64,000 nt of DNA from Bacteroidia bacterium (GTDB taxonomy: Bacteria > Bacteroidota > Bacteroidia > J057), in the NCBI GenBank assembly GCA_022760475.1, contig JALEFZ010000066.1, positions 23,106 through 87,105 of the forward strand. The letters run 5' to 3'. A program made the position numbers and the translations under genes. Shown piece after piece: positions 54,335 to 64,000 of this stretch. The notes below the pieces were generated by a model that saw nothing but the letters and a program-made list of their open reading frames with translations, was not told where the DNA came from and did no database searches. Numbering within the stretch: the stretch's first letter is position 1; each line of letters starts with the position of its first letter.

Positions 54335-57300
54335 ATGACAGTCTCAGATAAGACAGGTCTGATGTTTGTCTTCCAAAATGAACCTCCCAAGTCAAGCCTT
54401 AGTTTGACTTTGGGGAGGTTTCTTGCATTAGGCATCCTTGTATGTAGCATCATTGGACCTTTAATAGCCCAAACTCAAAGGCTTAGTTTCGACTATATTG
54501 GCATCGAGCAAGGTATGCCATCAGAAGGAGCATTTGACCTTCTTCAGGACAAACAAGGATATATCTGGATGGCAACCCTGAATGGCCTTGTCAAGTACGA
54601 CGGATACAATTATCAAACCTTTAGGGGTTCCAGTGAGGATAGTATCAGCATTAACCCATCTGGCAGGGGCTTCGTTTCACTGCTGAGTTCGAAAGATGGT
54701 AGCATATGGGCTGCCTCCTTGACCAATGGCCTGACAAGGTACCTTCCTGATCAGGAGGTATTTGAGAACATAGCAGGATCGAAGGATAGCTTGGGCAATA
54801 TCATTTTCCCAAGGCATGAATTGCTGCTGGAGGACAGCAAAAATCGGATCTGGATGTATGGGATCAATCCCTCTGTAAGGCAGGTCAGGTTTCGATGCTA
54901 CAACCCATCAAGCAAGGAGATGCTAACTTTTGAGGTGGAACCTCGATCAGGGCAAAGACTGTTGACAGATGGCTATGTCGTTGAAGATCAAAATGGCGGA
55001 ATTTGGATACACGATGCAGCAAATACACACATTTACAAGTACAACGAAGACCATAAAGAGCTAGAACTCTGGCTGACATGCGAAGACCTTAAAGGTTCAA
55101 ATGGGCCTTGCAAGCAAATCAATCACCTAATGGTCGATAGGTCCAACTTGCTTTGGATAGCCACAGATAATGGCTTACACATTTACAATCTTGCAAAAAA
55201 GTCATTTGAAAAAGATCACAGACTCTTTCAATTAACACCCTCTCTAAAAGGCAATCCTGTTTTTTATGCCTATGAAGACATGGAAGGAAGTCTGTGGCTC
55301 CATTTGGAGAAGAAAAGCCTTATCAGATATAATCCTACCACCCAAAACCACCAAGAACACCTCTTTGATGAAGCTCCATTTAACGCATTGGGTGAACAAT
55401 CAAAAAATTATCTCTACAAGCCAGTTATTGAAGGGAATGATGGTATCTGGTTTGTCAATGACCTAAAAAGCTTCTCTATTTTTAACAGAAGTTTTTTCAA
55501 ATATAAGCCCAAAGACAATTCTTTCACCTCATATGGGGAGAACTTTAAGCAAGCCCAAAATAAACCCAATGAAATACCCTCTGCCTTTCTCCGTGACAGC
55601 GCAGGGATCATCTGGATAAGCAATATTGGGGCGGGAATCAATAAGCAAAATCCTGTCTCACAAAGAATTGATAGGTGGATTCACCTGGAAGATAATCCTT
55701 ATAGCCTTGGGTCTGACACAATCTACAACATAAGGGAAGATAAGAGAGGGGACATTTGGGTCATGGGGAAAAATATGATACAAAAATTTGATTCAAAAGA
55801 ACTTACATTCAACTCTGTATTTCCTACTCCCTACACTGATGCAAAATTCAACACCTTTATCCAGGCAGAAGATCAAGCTTATTGGCTGGGGTCGAACAAG
55901 GGCTTGTTTTGGATGGACCCTGCTGCGGAAAAGCTAAAGTTGGTTTTGCCACACATCAAAAATGGGGAAACCGGAGTAGAGCCGGTATTGATTGATGAAA
56001 AGGGTAAGCTCTGGATTAAATTCATCAAGAAAGCCCTAGGCAAGGAATATGGATTTGCCCTAGGCATTTATGACCCTCAAAAAAGACGGTTGATCAAGAG
56101 ATTTGATCACGATCCCAATGACTCGACCAGCCTGGTAAGTACTCTCATCAAAGAAGTTTACCAGGACAAAAAAGGCAGGATCTGGGTAAGCTCTTTTGCA
56201 GGGCTTTGTAGGTACCAAGCCGAAAGCAATAATTTCATCCAGTACTTGGAAGATCCAGGAGATAGCACGGCCATTAGCAGCAATTTTATTTCATTCATTT
56301 TTGAGGATAGCAAGGAAAATATCTGGGTAGGCAGCTTTACCAAGGGTCTTAATAAATACGATGAAAGTACAGGTGGCTTCCAAAAATGGTATGATAGCAA
56401 TACGTTTCCCGTAGTACTTTCTGCCTTGGAAGACCGGAGCGGGCAATTGTGGTTTGGTACAGAAAGAGGTGAAGGATTATTTGCCATGAGTCAAGACCTC
56501 CAATTAGATACTTTCTTCAATAGCCGATCTACTTTGGCCAGTGATCTCGTGGCCAAGATGGTTGAAGATGAAAATGGACACCTTTGGATACCATCAGAAG
56601 TTGGCATTACCAGATTTGATCCAGCAGGAAACGAAAGTAAAATATTCGATGAAAATGATGGTTTTGGTTCGTATGGACTGGACGATGCTTCCCAATATGC
56701 CAGAATAATCAAATCAAAAGCTGGGGATATATGGCTTTGCGCTTATGATAAACTATACCGAATCAAGCCTGATAGATTATTATCAAACGCAGGCAGTCCA
56801 CCAATCGTCCATATCAACTCGCTCAAGGTCGGTGATCAATCCTATCAGGTCAGTGATGGCCAACTGCTAAAACAGCACATCAGCCAAACAACTGCGATTG
56901 AACTTGAACACAATCAAAATGACCTTACTTTCAGTTTTATTTCTTTACACTATGCCCTCCCATCCGAAAACCTTTATTCCTACAAATTAGAGGGACTTGA
57001 TACCGAATGGAGCGAAGCAAGCAAAAACCGAAAAGCTCGTTATGCAGGCCTGGCTCCAGGAAATTATACCTTTAAGATCCGGGCTAGTAGTGCCGATGGC
57101 AAATGGACAGAAGCCAGCACAGACCTCAACATCCAGATCATGAAAGCATGGTGGGAGACTCCCGTAGCCCTCGGAGCTTATTTTTTGATTTTATGTGCCC
57201 TGGTTTATGTATTGGTAAAATGGATGACACGTAAGCAGGAAGAGAAAATCAGAATTCAGGAGGCAGAATTAGAAAAGGAAAAAGAGATGACAGAGCGGCT

Positions 57301-59347
57301 TAAAGCGCTGGATTTGCTCAAAGACCAATTCCTGGCCAACACCTCCCACGAGCTTAGAACACCACTCAATGGCATCATTGGTTTATCAGAAGGAGTCTAT
57401 GATCGAACCCAAAATCTGGGGGACAAGGAAGACCTGGAACTGATCATCAGCTCAGGCAAAAGGCTTCATTATCTTGTAGATGACCTATTAGATTTTTCCA
57501 AACTCAAGAAGGGAGAGTTTGATATTCACAAAGTGCCCATCAACCTCAAAAGCGTTGTAGACCTCATTTGTAGAATGAGCAAACCCATTGTGGATCAGAA
57601 AAAGCTCTACCTCATCAATGATATTCCTGAAAACATCCCTGCGGTCATGGCTGACATGCACCGCATCCAACAGGTCTTGTACAACCTGATAGGAAATGCC
57701 ATAAAATTCACTGAGAATGGTGGGATCAGGATCTTCAGCGAAAAACAGTCAGACATGATCAAGGTCAACATCATGGATACTGGGATTGGGGTTCCTGAGG
57801 ATAAACTGGTCAATATCTTCAAAGAATTTCAACAGGGGGATGGTTCTACTGCTCGAAAATTTGGGGGGACAGGATTAGGCCTTACCATTACCAAGCAACT
57901 GGTTGAACTTCATGGGGGCCAAATTGGTGTAGAGAGTACCCTTGGCAAAGGAAGCACCTTCTGGTTCACCCTTGAGTCTTCCGAAGAAGAAGGAGAAACA
58001 GCCCATACAGATCATGGAAAACTCGTAGGACTCAACCCAACAGTAGTCAATGGCAATTTCTCCGGCCAACCAAATGAGGAAACAGCCGTCAAAGAGAATT
58101 TTCAAGCACTTTCAACCCCAACCGTCATCGGAAATGGGGGTAAAGTCAGGATTCTTATTGTAGATGATGAGCCTGTAAACCAACGGGTAATGAAAAGCCA
58201 TCTGTATGGAGATAAATTCGAACTCGCATTCGCAGATGATGGAGCCAGTGCACTAAAAATTCTGGACAATTCTCCTATGTTCGACCTGGTCCTCCTGGAT
58301 GTCATGATGCCCAATATGTCAGGCTATGAAGTATGCAAAAAGATCAGGGAAAGATACTTGCCCTCCGAGCTACCAGTTATTATGGTTACGGCTAAAAATC
58401 AGGTTTCAGACCTGGTTTCAGGCTTAAACCGTGGGGCCAATGATTACTTGGCCAAGCCATTTACCAAGCAGGAGTTCATGGCACGGGTGAAGACCCAAAT
58501 TGACCTCCACAATATTTTCAATATCACTGACAGGTACATTCCCAACGAGTTTATTCGGACCCTTGGACATGATAGAATCACCGATGTCAGTCTTGGAGAC
58601 CTGGTAGAAAAAGTTGTAAGTGTGCTATTTACAGATATAAGAAGTTACACCAGTTTGTCTGAATCCATGAGTCCCGAGGATACCTTCAAATTTATCAGTG
58701 GATACACCCGGAGGATGGGCCCTGTAATTCAGGAGAACAGAGGCTTTGTAAACCAGTACCTGGGGGATGGAATCATGGCAATTTTCAAGTATTGTGTAGA
58801 TGACGCCCTTGATGCCATGATTGGTATGCAGACGAGGCTCAAGGAGTACAATGTAGAGAGGCTGGCTAAGGGAAGGCCTGAAATTGCAGTGGGCATGGGA
58901 CTCCATACCGGCCCACTCATCATGGGAATCATTGGAGATCACCAGCGAAGAGATGCTGCGACCATTTCTGATACGGTGAACACAGCTGCCCGAATGGAGG
59001 GTCTAACCAAAAAGTTCGGGGTTAAAATTCTCATTACCGGACAATCATACCAGGCAATCATTAATAAGGAAAAATACCACTTCCGATACCTTGGAAAGAT
59101 TACTGTAAAGGGTAAAAAGCAGCTCCTGGATGCCTATGAATGCTTCACAGGTGAATCAGAGGAAAGGATATCAGCCAAGCTGGAGGTAATGACTCTTTTT
59201 GAAAAAATGGTAGATCATTATATGAAGAAGCGCTTCAATGAAGCCTTACAATACACAGAAAAGATCCTGGAAATCAACCCATGGGACTCGGTAGCTCAGT
59301 ACTACCACAGCCTTTCACTAGAGAAGAATAAGGCAAAGTCAAAGTAA
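54335..59347 (+). CDS. Propeller hybrid histidine kinase with receiver and class III cyclase
   Basis: A 1670-residue signal protein. After a signal anchor come about 14 Reg_prop blades (GYIWMATLNGLVKYDG type) forming a propeller, a Y_Y_Y domain (YKLEGLDTEWSEAS), a membrane helix near residue 950, HisKA (SHELRTPLNG, His near 1005), HATPase (DTGIGVP, GGTGLGLTITKQL), a receiver (Asp near 1322 in LLDVMMP) and a class III cyclase (FTDIRSYT near 1434 and LGDGIMAIF), then a tail. Metal-binding Asp residues are intact. It should convert an outside ligand into cAMP or cGMP. ATG 54335 or 54362 possible. Confidence 0.9.
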   Translation: MTVSDKTGLMFVFQNEPPKSSLSLTLGRFLALGILVCSIIGPLIAQTQRLSFDYIGIEQGMPSEGAFDLLQDKQGYIWMATLNGLVKYDGYNYQTFRGSSEDSISINPSGRGFVSLLSSKDGSIWAASLTNGLTRYLPDQEVFENIAGSKDSLGNIIFPRHELLLEDSKNRIWMYGINPSVRQVRFRCYNPSSKEMLTFEVEPRSGQRLLTDGYVVEDQNGGIWIHDAANTHIYKYNEDHKELELWLTCEDLKGSNGPCKQINHLMVDRSNLLWIATDNGLHIYNLAKKSFEKDHRLFQLTPSLKGNPVFYAYEDMEGSLWLHLEKKSLIRYNPTTQNHQEHLFDEAPFNALGEQSKNYLYKPVIEGNDGIWFVNDLKSFSIFNRSFFKYKPKDNSFTSYGENFKQAQNKPNEIPSAFLRDSAGIIWISNIGAGINKQNPVSQRIDRWIHLEDNPYSLGSDTIYNIREDKRGDIWVMGKNMIQKFDSKELTFNSVFPTPYTDAKFNTFIQAEDQAYWLGSNKGLFWMDPAAEKLKLVLPHIKNGETGVEPVLIDEKGKLWIKFIKKALGKEYGFALGIYDPQKRRLIKRFDHDPNDSTSLVSTLIKEVYQDKKGRIWVSSFAGLCRYQAESNNFIQYLEDPGDSTAISSNFISFIFEDSKENIWVGSFTKGLNKYDESTGGFQKWYDSNTFPVVLSALEDRSGQLWFGTERGEGLFAMSQDLQLDTFFNSRSTLASDLVAKMVEDENGHLWIPSEVGITRFDPAGNESKIFDENDGFGSYGLDDASQYARIIKSKAGDIWLCAYDKLYRIKPDRLLSNAGSPPIVHINSLKVGDQSYQVSDGQLLKQHISQTTAIELEHNQNDLTFSFISLHYALPSENLYSYKLEGLDTEWSEASKNRKARYAGLAPGNYTFKIRASSADGKWTEASTDLNIQIMKAWWETPVALGAYFLILCALVYVLVKWMTRKQEEKIRIQEAELEKEKEMTERLKALDLLKDQFLANTSHELRTPLNGIIGLSEGVYDRTQNLGDKEDLELIISSGKRLHYLVDDLLDFSKLKKGEFDIHKVPINLKSVVDLICRMSKPIVDQKKLYLINDIPENIPAVMADMHRIQQVLYNLIGNAIKFTENGGIRIFSEKQSDMIKVNIMDTGIGVPEDKLVNIFKEFQQGDGSTARKFGGTGLGLTITKQLVELHGGQIGVESTLGKGSTFWFTLESSEEEGETAHTDHGKLVGLNPTVVNGNFSGQPNEETAVKENFQALSTPTVIGNGGKVRILIVDDEPVNQRVMKSHLYGDKFELAFADDGASALKILDNSPMFDLVLLDVMMPNMSGYEVCKKIRERYLPSELPVIMVTAKNQVSDLVSGLNRGANDYLAKPFTKQEFMARVKTQIDLHNIFNITDRYIPNEFIRTLGHDRITDVSLGDLVEKVVSVLFTDIRSYTSLSESMSPEDTFKFISGYTRRMGPVIQENRGFVNQYLGDGIMAIFKYCVDDALDAMIGMQTRLKEYNVERLAKGRPEIAVGMGLHTGPLIMGIIGDHQRRDAATISDTVNTAARMEGLTKKFGVKILITGQSYQAIINKEKYHFRYLGKITVKGKKQLLDAYECFTGESEERISAKLEVMTLFEKMVDHYMKKRFNEALQYTEKILEINPWDSVAQYYHSLSLEKNKAKSK

Positions 59348-59375
59348 GCAACAGAAATTTTTAAGTCATATGCTC

Positions 59376-59415
59376 GGATCAGCCCAACCTCCTCAGGGCT
59401 GATCCGTATTCTTTT
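59376..59415 (+). terminator. Terminator after the hybrid kinase
   Basis: Ten-base stem GGATCAGCCC/GGGCTGATCC with a ten-base loop, then a T-rich tract. Confidence 0.88.
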
Positions 59416-59553
59416 ATACCTCAAGTCATCTGAACCAACAACGAAGCATTAATACCACACATTATGTCCTTCATCATCTTCGCCTTAGGGTAGACCAGGT
59501 TTACACCTTAGGAATCCGACCTTTCTTTTTATCATTCAAAAAAACAATCATAT

Positions 59554-60645
59554 ATGTCCAAATTGATGGATTCGCTTGATTTCTATAAGGATTTCAACTT
59601 GAAGGCGCATTTTGTATCCACCTACAATTGCTTTCCCTCAAGTCTTGAGCTCGAAATACCCTTGGAAGAAAACAAGGAAAATATGGAGAAGGTATTGAGC
59701 GGCATAGATTTTCAAAAATATGACATCAAACTTCTCTTTAAGCGCTGGTGGACCAAAGACCACAAAGATGCCAAGCAAAGCGAAGACTATGCTGACAGGT
59801 ATTTTTTCGCCAGCCAATCAAAAAGCCTCATGATAACCGTAAAAGCTTACAACGAGGATATTTCAGTTGACTTCTTTTTCGACCATTCGGATAAGGAACT
59901 TGAGAATTGGGTTTTACAAGAAAATCATAGACTAAGGAGCCTTTATGGCAAGGAGAAAACACCCACCTTCAAGATTCTTACCTATAAAAATGACAACTTC
60001 GGAACGGAGGAGGTCAATACGAAACTGGGTGTACCTTTAGACCTGGAGCAATTGTACAATGATGATTTTCAAGAGGTAGATGAAATCATTTCAAATTCCT
60101 TTTCTGAATCTCATTCGGGGCTTATTCTTTTTCACGGCCTTCCAGGAACGGGAAAAACTACCTACATCAAGGATCTTATTCGCAGGTTCCAGAAGAAGTC
60201 TTTCATCTTCATCCAAAATGAATTTGTAAAGTCCTTGCTTAAGCCTCAATTCATTTCCTTTCTGATGAGACACAGAAATTCTGTATTGGTGATTGAAGAC
60301 GCAGAAAAGGTAATCAGTTCGCGAGAATCCGGGAGCGATGATTCAGTGGTATCCACCATCCTCCAATTGACAGATGGACTTTTTAGCGATTACCTGAATA
60401 TCAAAGTGATCTGCACCTTCAATACCAGCATCGATAAAATCGACAAGGCCCTTATGAGGAAGGGAAGGCTTATCGCCAAGTATGAATTCAAACCTCTTTC
60501 TGTAGCAAAAACTATTTCCCTATTGGAATCCTTGGGGCACAAAGGAAGAAGCAAAGAAATGTCATTGGCAGAAATCTTCAACCTTAACTCAAAGACATTT
60601 AATGGTGATAATGGCAAAAAAGCCATAGGCTTTGTAAGGGGTTAA
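59554..60645 (+). CDS. AAA-family ATPase
   Basis: A 363-residue protein. The N-terminal 190 residues are not recognised. The AAA core carries Walker A HGLPGTGKTTYIK (about residue 190), Walker B VLVIEDAEKVIS and a sensor region VICTFNTSIDKIDKAL, with the arginine finger likely in MRKGRLI. It resembles single-gene Bcs1-like AAA proteins of unknown role in Bacteroidota. No partner gene. It is closed by a terminator. Confidence 0.8.
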   Translation: MSKLMDSLDFYKDFNLKAHFVSTYNCFPSSLELEIPLEENKENMEKVLSGIDFQKYDIKLLFKRWWTKDHKDAKQSEDYADRYFFASQSKSLMITVKAYNEDISVDFFFDHSDKELENWVLQENHRLRSLYGKEKTPTFKILTYKNDNFGTEEVNTKLGVPLDLEQLYNDDFQEVDEIISNSFSESHSGLILFHGLPGTGKTTYIKDLIRRFQKKSFIFIQNEFVKSLLKPQFISFLMRHRNSVLVIEDAEKVISSRESGSDDSVVSTILQLTDGLFSDYLNIKVICTFNTSIDKIDKALMRKGRLIAKYEFKPLSVAKTISLLESLGHKGRSKEMSLAEIFNLNSKTFNGDNGKKAIGFVRG

Positions 60646-60656
60646 AAATTGCTAAT

Positions 60657-60682
60657 GGGGAGGACAAAATGTTCTCCCTTTA
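60657..60682 (+). terminator. Terminator after the AAA ATPase
   Basis: Stem GGGAGGACA/TGTTCTCCC (one G-T pair) with a three-base loop followed by TTT. Confidence 0.7.
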
Positions 60683-60713
60683 CTTCTTTGGATATTTTTT
60701 GGCAAATTAATGT

Positions 60714-61526
60714 ATGTTTTCAGTCCGACATGCATATCAAGGCAGCCTTGGGGAAATCAAATTCTCAAAAGCAATGGACAGATCCCATTTTAAAAATAAA
60801 ACCAAGGGACTGGCGATAAAGTATGTCATCAAAGGCAAGGAAAACTACTGCTTTGATGGACAAGAAGTCCCTGTCTGTCCAGGACAATTCATCATTCTCC
60901 CCTATCGAAAATCCTATGAGGCCTTTACCTCAAATCATAAAGGAGAAAACCTGGGCATCTGTATTGACTTGAATGTAGAACTTGTCAATGGTCTATGCCC
61001 CGAATCCCTTGAGCTGGATTTTATTCACGGACTTCCATTTAGTGGCGACCAGTTTCTTGGGATTTCAAAAGCCCTTGCTTCACTAGAAAATGGTTCTCAA
61101 GCGCTAATATTAGAGGAAATGTATGGCCATTTGAGGGATTTTCATGCTGAAATGAGCATAGTTAAAAGAGCTCTTGAAACCAAACTTAAAAAGCTCAGTT
61201 CGCAAAAAGAAGCTATAAAAAGGCTCTTGGAAGTTAAAAATTTCATTCACCTCAACTTCACCCGCAACCTAAGTCTGGAATTACTAGGAAAACAAGTGGG
61301 TATGTCTCAATACAACCTGAATCGGCTATTTACCCTCTCATTTGGGTATAGCCCCCATGAGCTGCAAGTAAAACTCAAAATGGAGCATGCACAGCACTTA
61401 CTTTCGCAGGAGTTGAGCCTCTCCCAAATTGCATTAGAGCTGGGATATAAAGAGCTAGCCGCCTTCTCTCGACAGTATAAAAAATACTGGCGACACACCC
61501 CTTCGGCCTTTAGGAAAGGGCTCTGA
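60714..61526 (+). CDS. AraC-family transcriptional regulator
   Basis: A 270-residue regulator. The N-terminal part is a cupin-like sensing domain (YCFDGQEVPVCPGQFIILPYRKSYEAF). The C-terminal 100 residues are AraC-type helix-turn-helix (LSLELLGKQVGMSQYNLNRLFTLSFGYSPHEL, then LSLSQIALELGYKELAAFSRQYKKYW). It precedes the hydrolase pair on the same strand and may regulate it. Confidence 0.92.
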   Translation: MFSVRHAYQGSLGEIKFSKAMDRSHFKNKTKGLAIKYVIKGKENYCFDGQEVPVCPGQFIILPYRKSYEAFTSNHKGENLGICIDLNVELVNGLCPESLELDFIHGLPFSGDQFLGISKALASLENGSQALILEEMYGHLRDFHAEMSIVKRALETKLKKLSSQKEAIKRLLEVKNFIHLNFTRNLSLELLGKQVGMSQYNLNRLFTLSFGYSPHELQVKLKMEHAQHLLSQELSLSQIALELGYKELAAFSRQYKKYWRHTPSAFRKGL

Positions 61527-61597
61527 CAAAAATCTGCAAGATTTTACAAATTCTTCATCATCCACTTTGCGACATTACAGCCCATAATTTGAAATGG

Positions 61598-62911
61598 ATG
61601 AAGTTCCCTTTTTACCTAATTTTGTTTTGTCTCTTTGGTATTCACTTTGCCTACTCTCAGTCTAATGAAAGGCCATTAGAAAATATTTTGAAGAGTTATG
61701 CAGAGGAAATAGAAGCACTTGATATCGCTCCCCTAAGAATTGCCTATCTCGACAACCTCAAAGGTATCAAAGGCTTTGCTGATCTTAAACAACAAAAAAA
61801 GGTAGTTAGCAAATACACAGAGCTGGCTAAGGAGATAAAGCCGCAAATATTTGAGCAGGAAGAGAAAATCCAGTTCGATTTCTTGCTCTATCAATTGTCT
61901 TTGCATAGGCACAGGATCAAACTAGAAGAGCAATGGAACCAACTCAACTTACAGGAGCAAGAGCTTTCTGAAACTGGCCTTCATTCAATACCAATGGGCA
62001 AGGAATGGTATGCCTATTTCCTAAAAAGGTGGATTGACCTCAAAGCAGAACCTGATTCGATCTTTGCATTCGGCCTTAGAGAGATTGACAGGGTAAAGTC
62101 AAACATGGAGCAGCTTAGGCAAAGGAGTGGTTTGGACAGCCTTAAATTTGCAGCACATCTAGCAAATGAGAAATTCTACATCAATTCACCTGAAGAGGTT
62201 CAGGCTGCTTTTGAAATTTATAGAAAATACCTGAATCCATTGCTCAAACCCATATTCCCCGACATAGAACAAGTTCCTCACCTTTCAATATCAAGGGGAA
62301 CCGACAAACGCCTGGCAAGGGTACCAGGTTTCTATCGCAACCAGACTTTTTTTTATAACATTTTTGATGATCCCTTTGTCAATCGACAGATTGCATGGCT
62401 TTACATCCACGAGGGTGTACCAGGGCACCATTATGAAATTTCCCTAAGAAATCTGAACCAAAGTTCAATCCTGCAAAAGAACTTTTATAACCCTGGATAT
62501 AGTGAAGGATGGGCTGCCTATGTCGAAGACCTTGGCCTTGAAATTGAAGCCTACAGGACAATTTATGAAGAGTATGGAAAATGGGAATGGGACATCATCA
62601 GGGCCGTCAGGGTGGCCTTGGATGTCGCAATCAACTATTATGGCTGGTCTGATAAAAAGGCCCTTGAATTTTGGCAAAGGCATATCAGGGATCAGGATGA
62701 AATTGGGCTCAGGGAGATCGCCCGGATGAAGCGATGGCCTGCACAAGTGATTACCTACAAATATGGGTCAAATAAAATCCTTCAATGGAAAGCACAAGAG
62801 GAGAAAATGAAGAACTTTGAGCTGCTTTCCTTCCATAAAAAAATCCTTTCCAGGGGTCCTCTGCCCTACTCTATTCTGGAGGATCACATATTTGTCAACA
62901 AACAAAATTAA
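61598..62911 (+). CDS. DUF885-family hydrolase
   Basis: A 437-residue exported protein with signal peptide (FGIHFAYSQ). The metal-binding HEGVPGHHYEISL motif near residue 271 and the downstream SEGWAAYVEDLG identify DUF885, a family of putative zinc peptidases/amidohydrolases. It is shorter than the usual 550-600 residues. ATG 61598 begins the signal peptide. It precedes the alpha/beta hydrolase by six bases. Confidence 0.85.
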   Translation: MKFPFYLILFCLFGIHFAYSQSNERPLENILKSYAEEIEALDIAPLRIAYLDNLKGIKGFADLKQQKKVVSKYTELAKEIKPQIFEQEEKIQFDFLLYQLSLHRHRIKLEEQWNQLNLQEQELSETGLHSIPMGKEWYAYFLKRWIDLKAEPDSIFAFGLREIDRVKSNMEQLRQRSGLDSLKFAAHLANEKFYINSPEEVQAAFEIYRKYLNPLLKPIFPDIEQVPHLSISRGTDKRLARVPGFYRNQTFFYNIFDDPFVNRQIAWLYIHEGVPGHHYEISLRNLNQSSILQKNFYNPGYSEGWAAYVEDLGLEIEAYRTIYEEYGKWEWDIIRAVRVALDVAINYYGWSDKKALEFWQRHIRDQDEIGLREIARMKRWPAQVITYKYGSNKILQWKAQEEKMKNFELLSFHKKILSRGPLPYSILEDHIFVNKQN

Positions 62912-62917
62912 AGTCAT

Positions 62918-63841
62918 ATGAAGATTGGAATGCTAATATCAGTTTTGAGCCTGGCCATTTTTCCCTGCATGGCGCAGCAGACAGATAGCCTCAAAATCGA
63001 AGAATTCCCCAACCTGCGATACCTCTCAGCCGAAGATGTTGTCGTAGATAGCCTCCAACGCCTAAATTTGTTGATTCCAAAAGGAGTCAATAATCCTCCA
63101 TTGCTAGTATGGATTGGAGGGGGTGCATGGTCATTTGTCAACCGCCACCAAGAAATGGCTCTTGCCCGAAAGTTTGCCCAAAATGGCATTGCCGTTGCAT
63201 CTGTAGGCCATAGATTGAGTAAAGGTAGTTTTGCAGATACGACCCGAAAATCTGGTGTGCAACATCCTGAACATATCAAAGATGTGGCTGCTGCTTTCAA
63301 ATGGCTTTATGAGCAGGCAGGGAAATATGGTTATGACCAAAAGAATATGTTTGTAAGTGGATTCTCATCTGGGGCACATTTGGCGGCCCTATTGGGGATG
63401 GACCCATCCTACCTCAAAAAGCATGGACTCAAAACTACAGACATCAAAGCCATCATCCCTGTTGCTGGTACTTATGATATTGTCGATTATTACAGCGTAT
63501 TCAAAAACCATGAAACTAAGAGGTATCAAAAAATGGCAGAAACTCATGTCATGGACGTTTTTGGAGAGACAGAAAACGATTTCATCCAAGCTTCACCAGC
63601 TACTTATCTGGATAAATTAAAGATCCCGATGCTGCTGATCTCTGAAGGAGGATTATTCAATTACACAAAACTATTCGAAGAAAAAATTTGGGAATCGGAG
63701 TATAGACAATGTCAGATCCTCCACCTCTTGAATTTTAGCCATGGAGGCCTTTGGACGGACATGTCCTACGCGGAAAACAGTCAAGCCAGAAATGCCATGA
63801 CAGATTTTATTCATAGAGAATCGAAGGTAGAAAAGAATTAG
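62918..63841 (+). CDS. Alpha/beta hydrolase (esterase/BD-FAE-like), exported
   Basis: A 307-residue protein with signal peptide (LAIFPCMAQQ). The oxyanion region LLVWIGGGAWSF and the nucleophile elbow GFSSGAHLAALL place it among carboxylesterase/BD-FAE-like hydrolases; the His is probably in LNFSHGGLW near the end. Expressed with the DUF885 gene, perhaps for degrading a common substrate, which is unknown. Confidence 0.85.
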   Translation: MKIGMLISVLSLAIFPCMAQQTDSLKIEEFPNLRYLSAEDVVVDSLQRLNLLIPKGVNNPPLLVWIGGGAWSFVNRHQEMALARKFAQNGIAVASVGHRLSKGSFADTTRKSGVQHPEHIKDVAAAFKWLYEQAGKYGYDQKNMFVSGFSSGAHLAALLGMDPSYLKKHGLKTTDIKAIIPVAGTYDIVDYYSVFKNHETKRYQKMAETHVMDVFGETENDFIQASPATYLDKLKIPMLLISEGGLFNYTKLFEEKIWESEYRQCQILHLLNFSHGGLWTDMSYAENSQARNAMTDFIHRESKVEKN

Positions 63842-63875
63842 TCAGGGCTTTGATTTTTCCTTTAGGATCTTTTCC

Positions 63876-64000
63876 TTGAAAAAAAGATCAGAGCCATTGG
63901 AAAACTCACAGATATCCTCAAAACATATTGAGTTCCTTAAACAGCATCCTCCATTTAAACTGTTGGCGGATGATGAGCTTCAATTGATTCGTAATGAAGC
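63876..64000 (+). CDS. Start of a cyclic-nucleotide-domain protein (partial)
   Basis: The last 125 bases open a frame whose translation reads FLKQHPPFKLLADDELQLIRNEA, the typical first lines of CNB/CBS nucleotidyltransferase (DUF294-like) proteins. The start appears to be TTG at 63876; no ATG is in frame. The gene continues beyond the window, so the rest of the domain layout is unseen. Confidence 0.5.
   Translation, partial: MKKRSEPLENSQISSKHIEFLKQHPPFKLLADDELQLIRNE

Overview
The window is a chromosomal stretch of a Bacteroidota bacterium, most likely Cytophagales (Cyclobacteriaceae-like). The evidence is gliding gene gldF, a type IX secretion (T9SS) C-terminal sorting domain, an ECF sigma/FecR/TonB-receptor trio with an STN domain, many small lipoproteins, a Bacteroidetes-type arginine pathway with the ArgF' transcarbamylase, and TAnnTTTG-type promoters. 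No rRNA, tRNA, CRISPR array, insertion sequence or prophage was seen.

Layout. 1-8 kb: hemB 3' end, gldF, a subtilase lipoprotein, a ferredoxin reductase/ferredoxin pair, a TetR regulator, a coiled-coil lipoprotein and the N-degron pair clpS-aat. 8-19 kb: a zinc phospholipase C/nuclease-like protein, lipoproteins, ECF sigma-FecR-TonB receptor, a DASS carboxylate transporter, arginase and a ceramidase-like membrane protein. 19-25 kb: a compact arginine operon (GNAT-argG-argC-argF'-argB-argE). ArgF' carries Ala90 at the specificity position, which predicts N-succinylornithine as substrate. 25-38 kb: PagL-like lipid A deacylase, T9SS-exported FG-GAP protein, LytS-type kinase, small membrane and zinc-ribbon proteins, a reductase, a metal-site-degenerate arginase homologue coupled to an ABC ATPase, ahcY, and a cytoplasmic regulator with a dead receiver and an AraC output.

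38.7-54.2 kb holds the most interesting part: a natural-product (RiPP) locus. It encodes a cNMP-fold protein, TolC, HlyD, two NHLP-type ABC exporters (one with an intact C39 leader peptidase), an HExxH metallopeptidase-like protein, a radical SAM/SPASM maturase, a TPR-like protein, and two NHLP-leader precursors flanking an S41 protease. The precursor cores are very different: a 29-residue core with two Cys and a Lys run, and a 14-residue Asp/Ala/Ser core without Cys. Directly downstream is a 1670-residue hybrid kinase (propeller sensor, Y_Y_Y, kinase, receiver) ending in a class III nucleotide cyclase.

Inferred working: precursors are made in the cytoplasm, modified by the radical SAM enzyme, cleaved at Gly-Gly by the C39 domain and exported through ABC-HlyD-TolC across both membranes. 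The S41 and HExxH proteins may trim, mature or degrade product. 59.5-64 kb: AAA ATPase, AraC regulator, DUF885 hydrolase, alpha/beta hydrolase and the start of a cyclic-nucleotide-domain gene.
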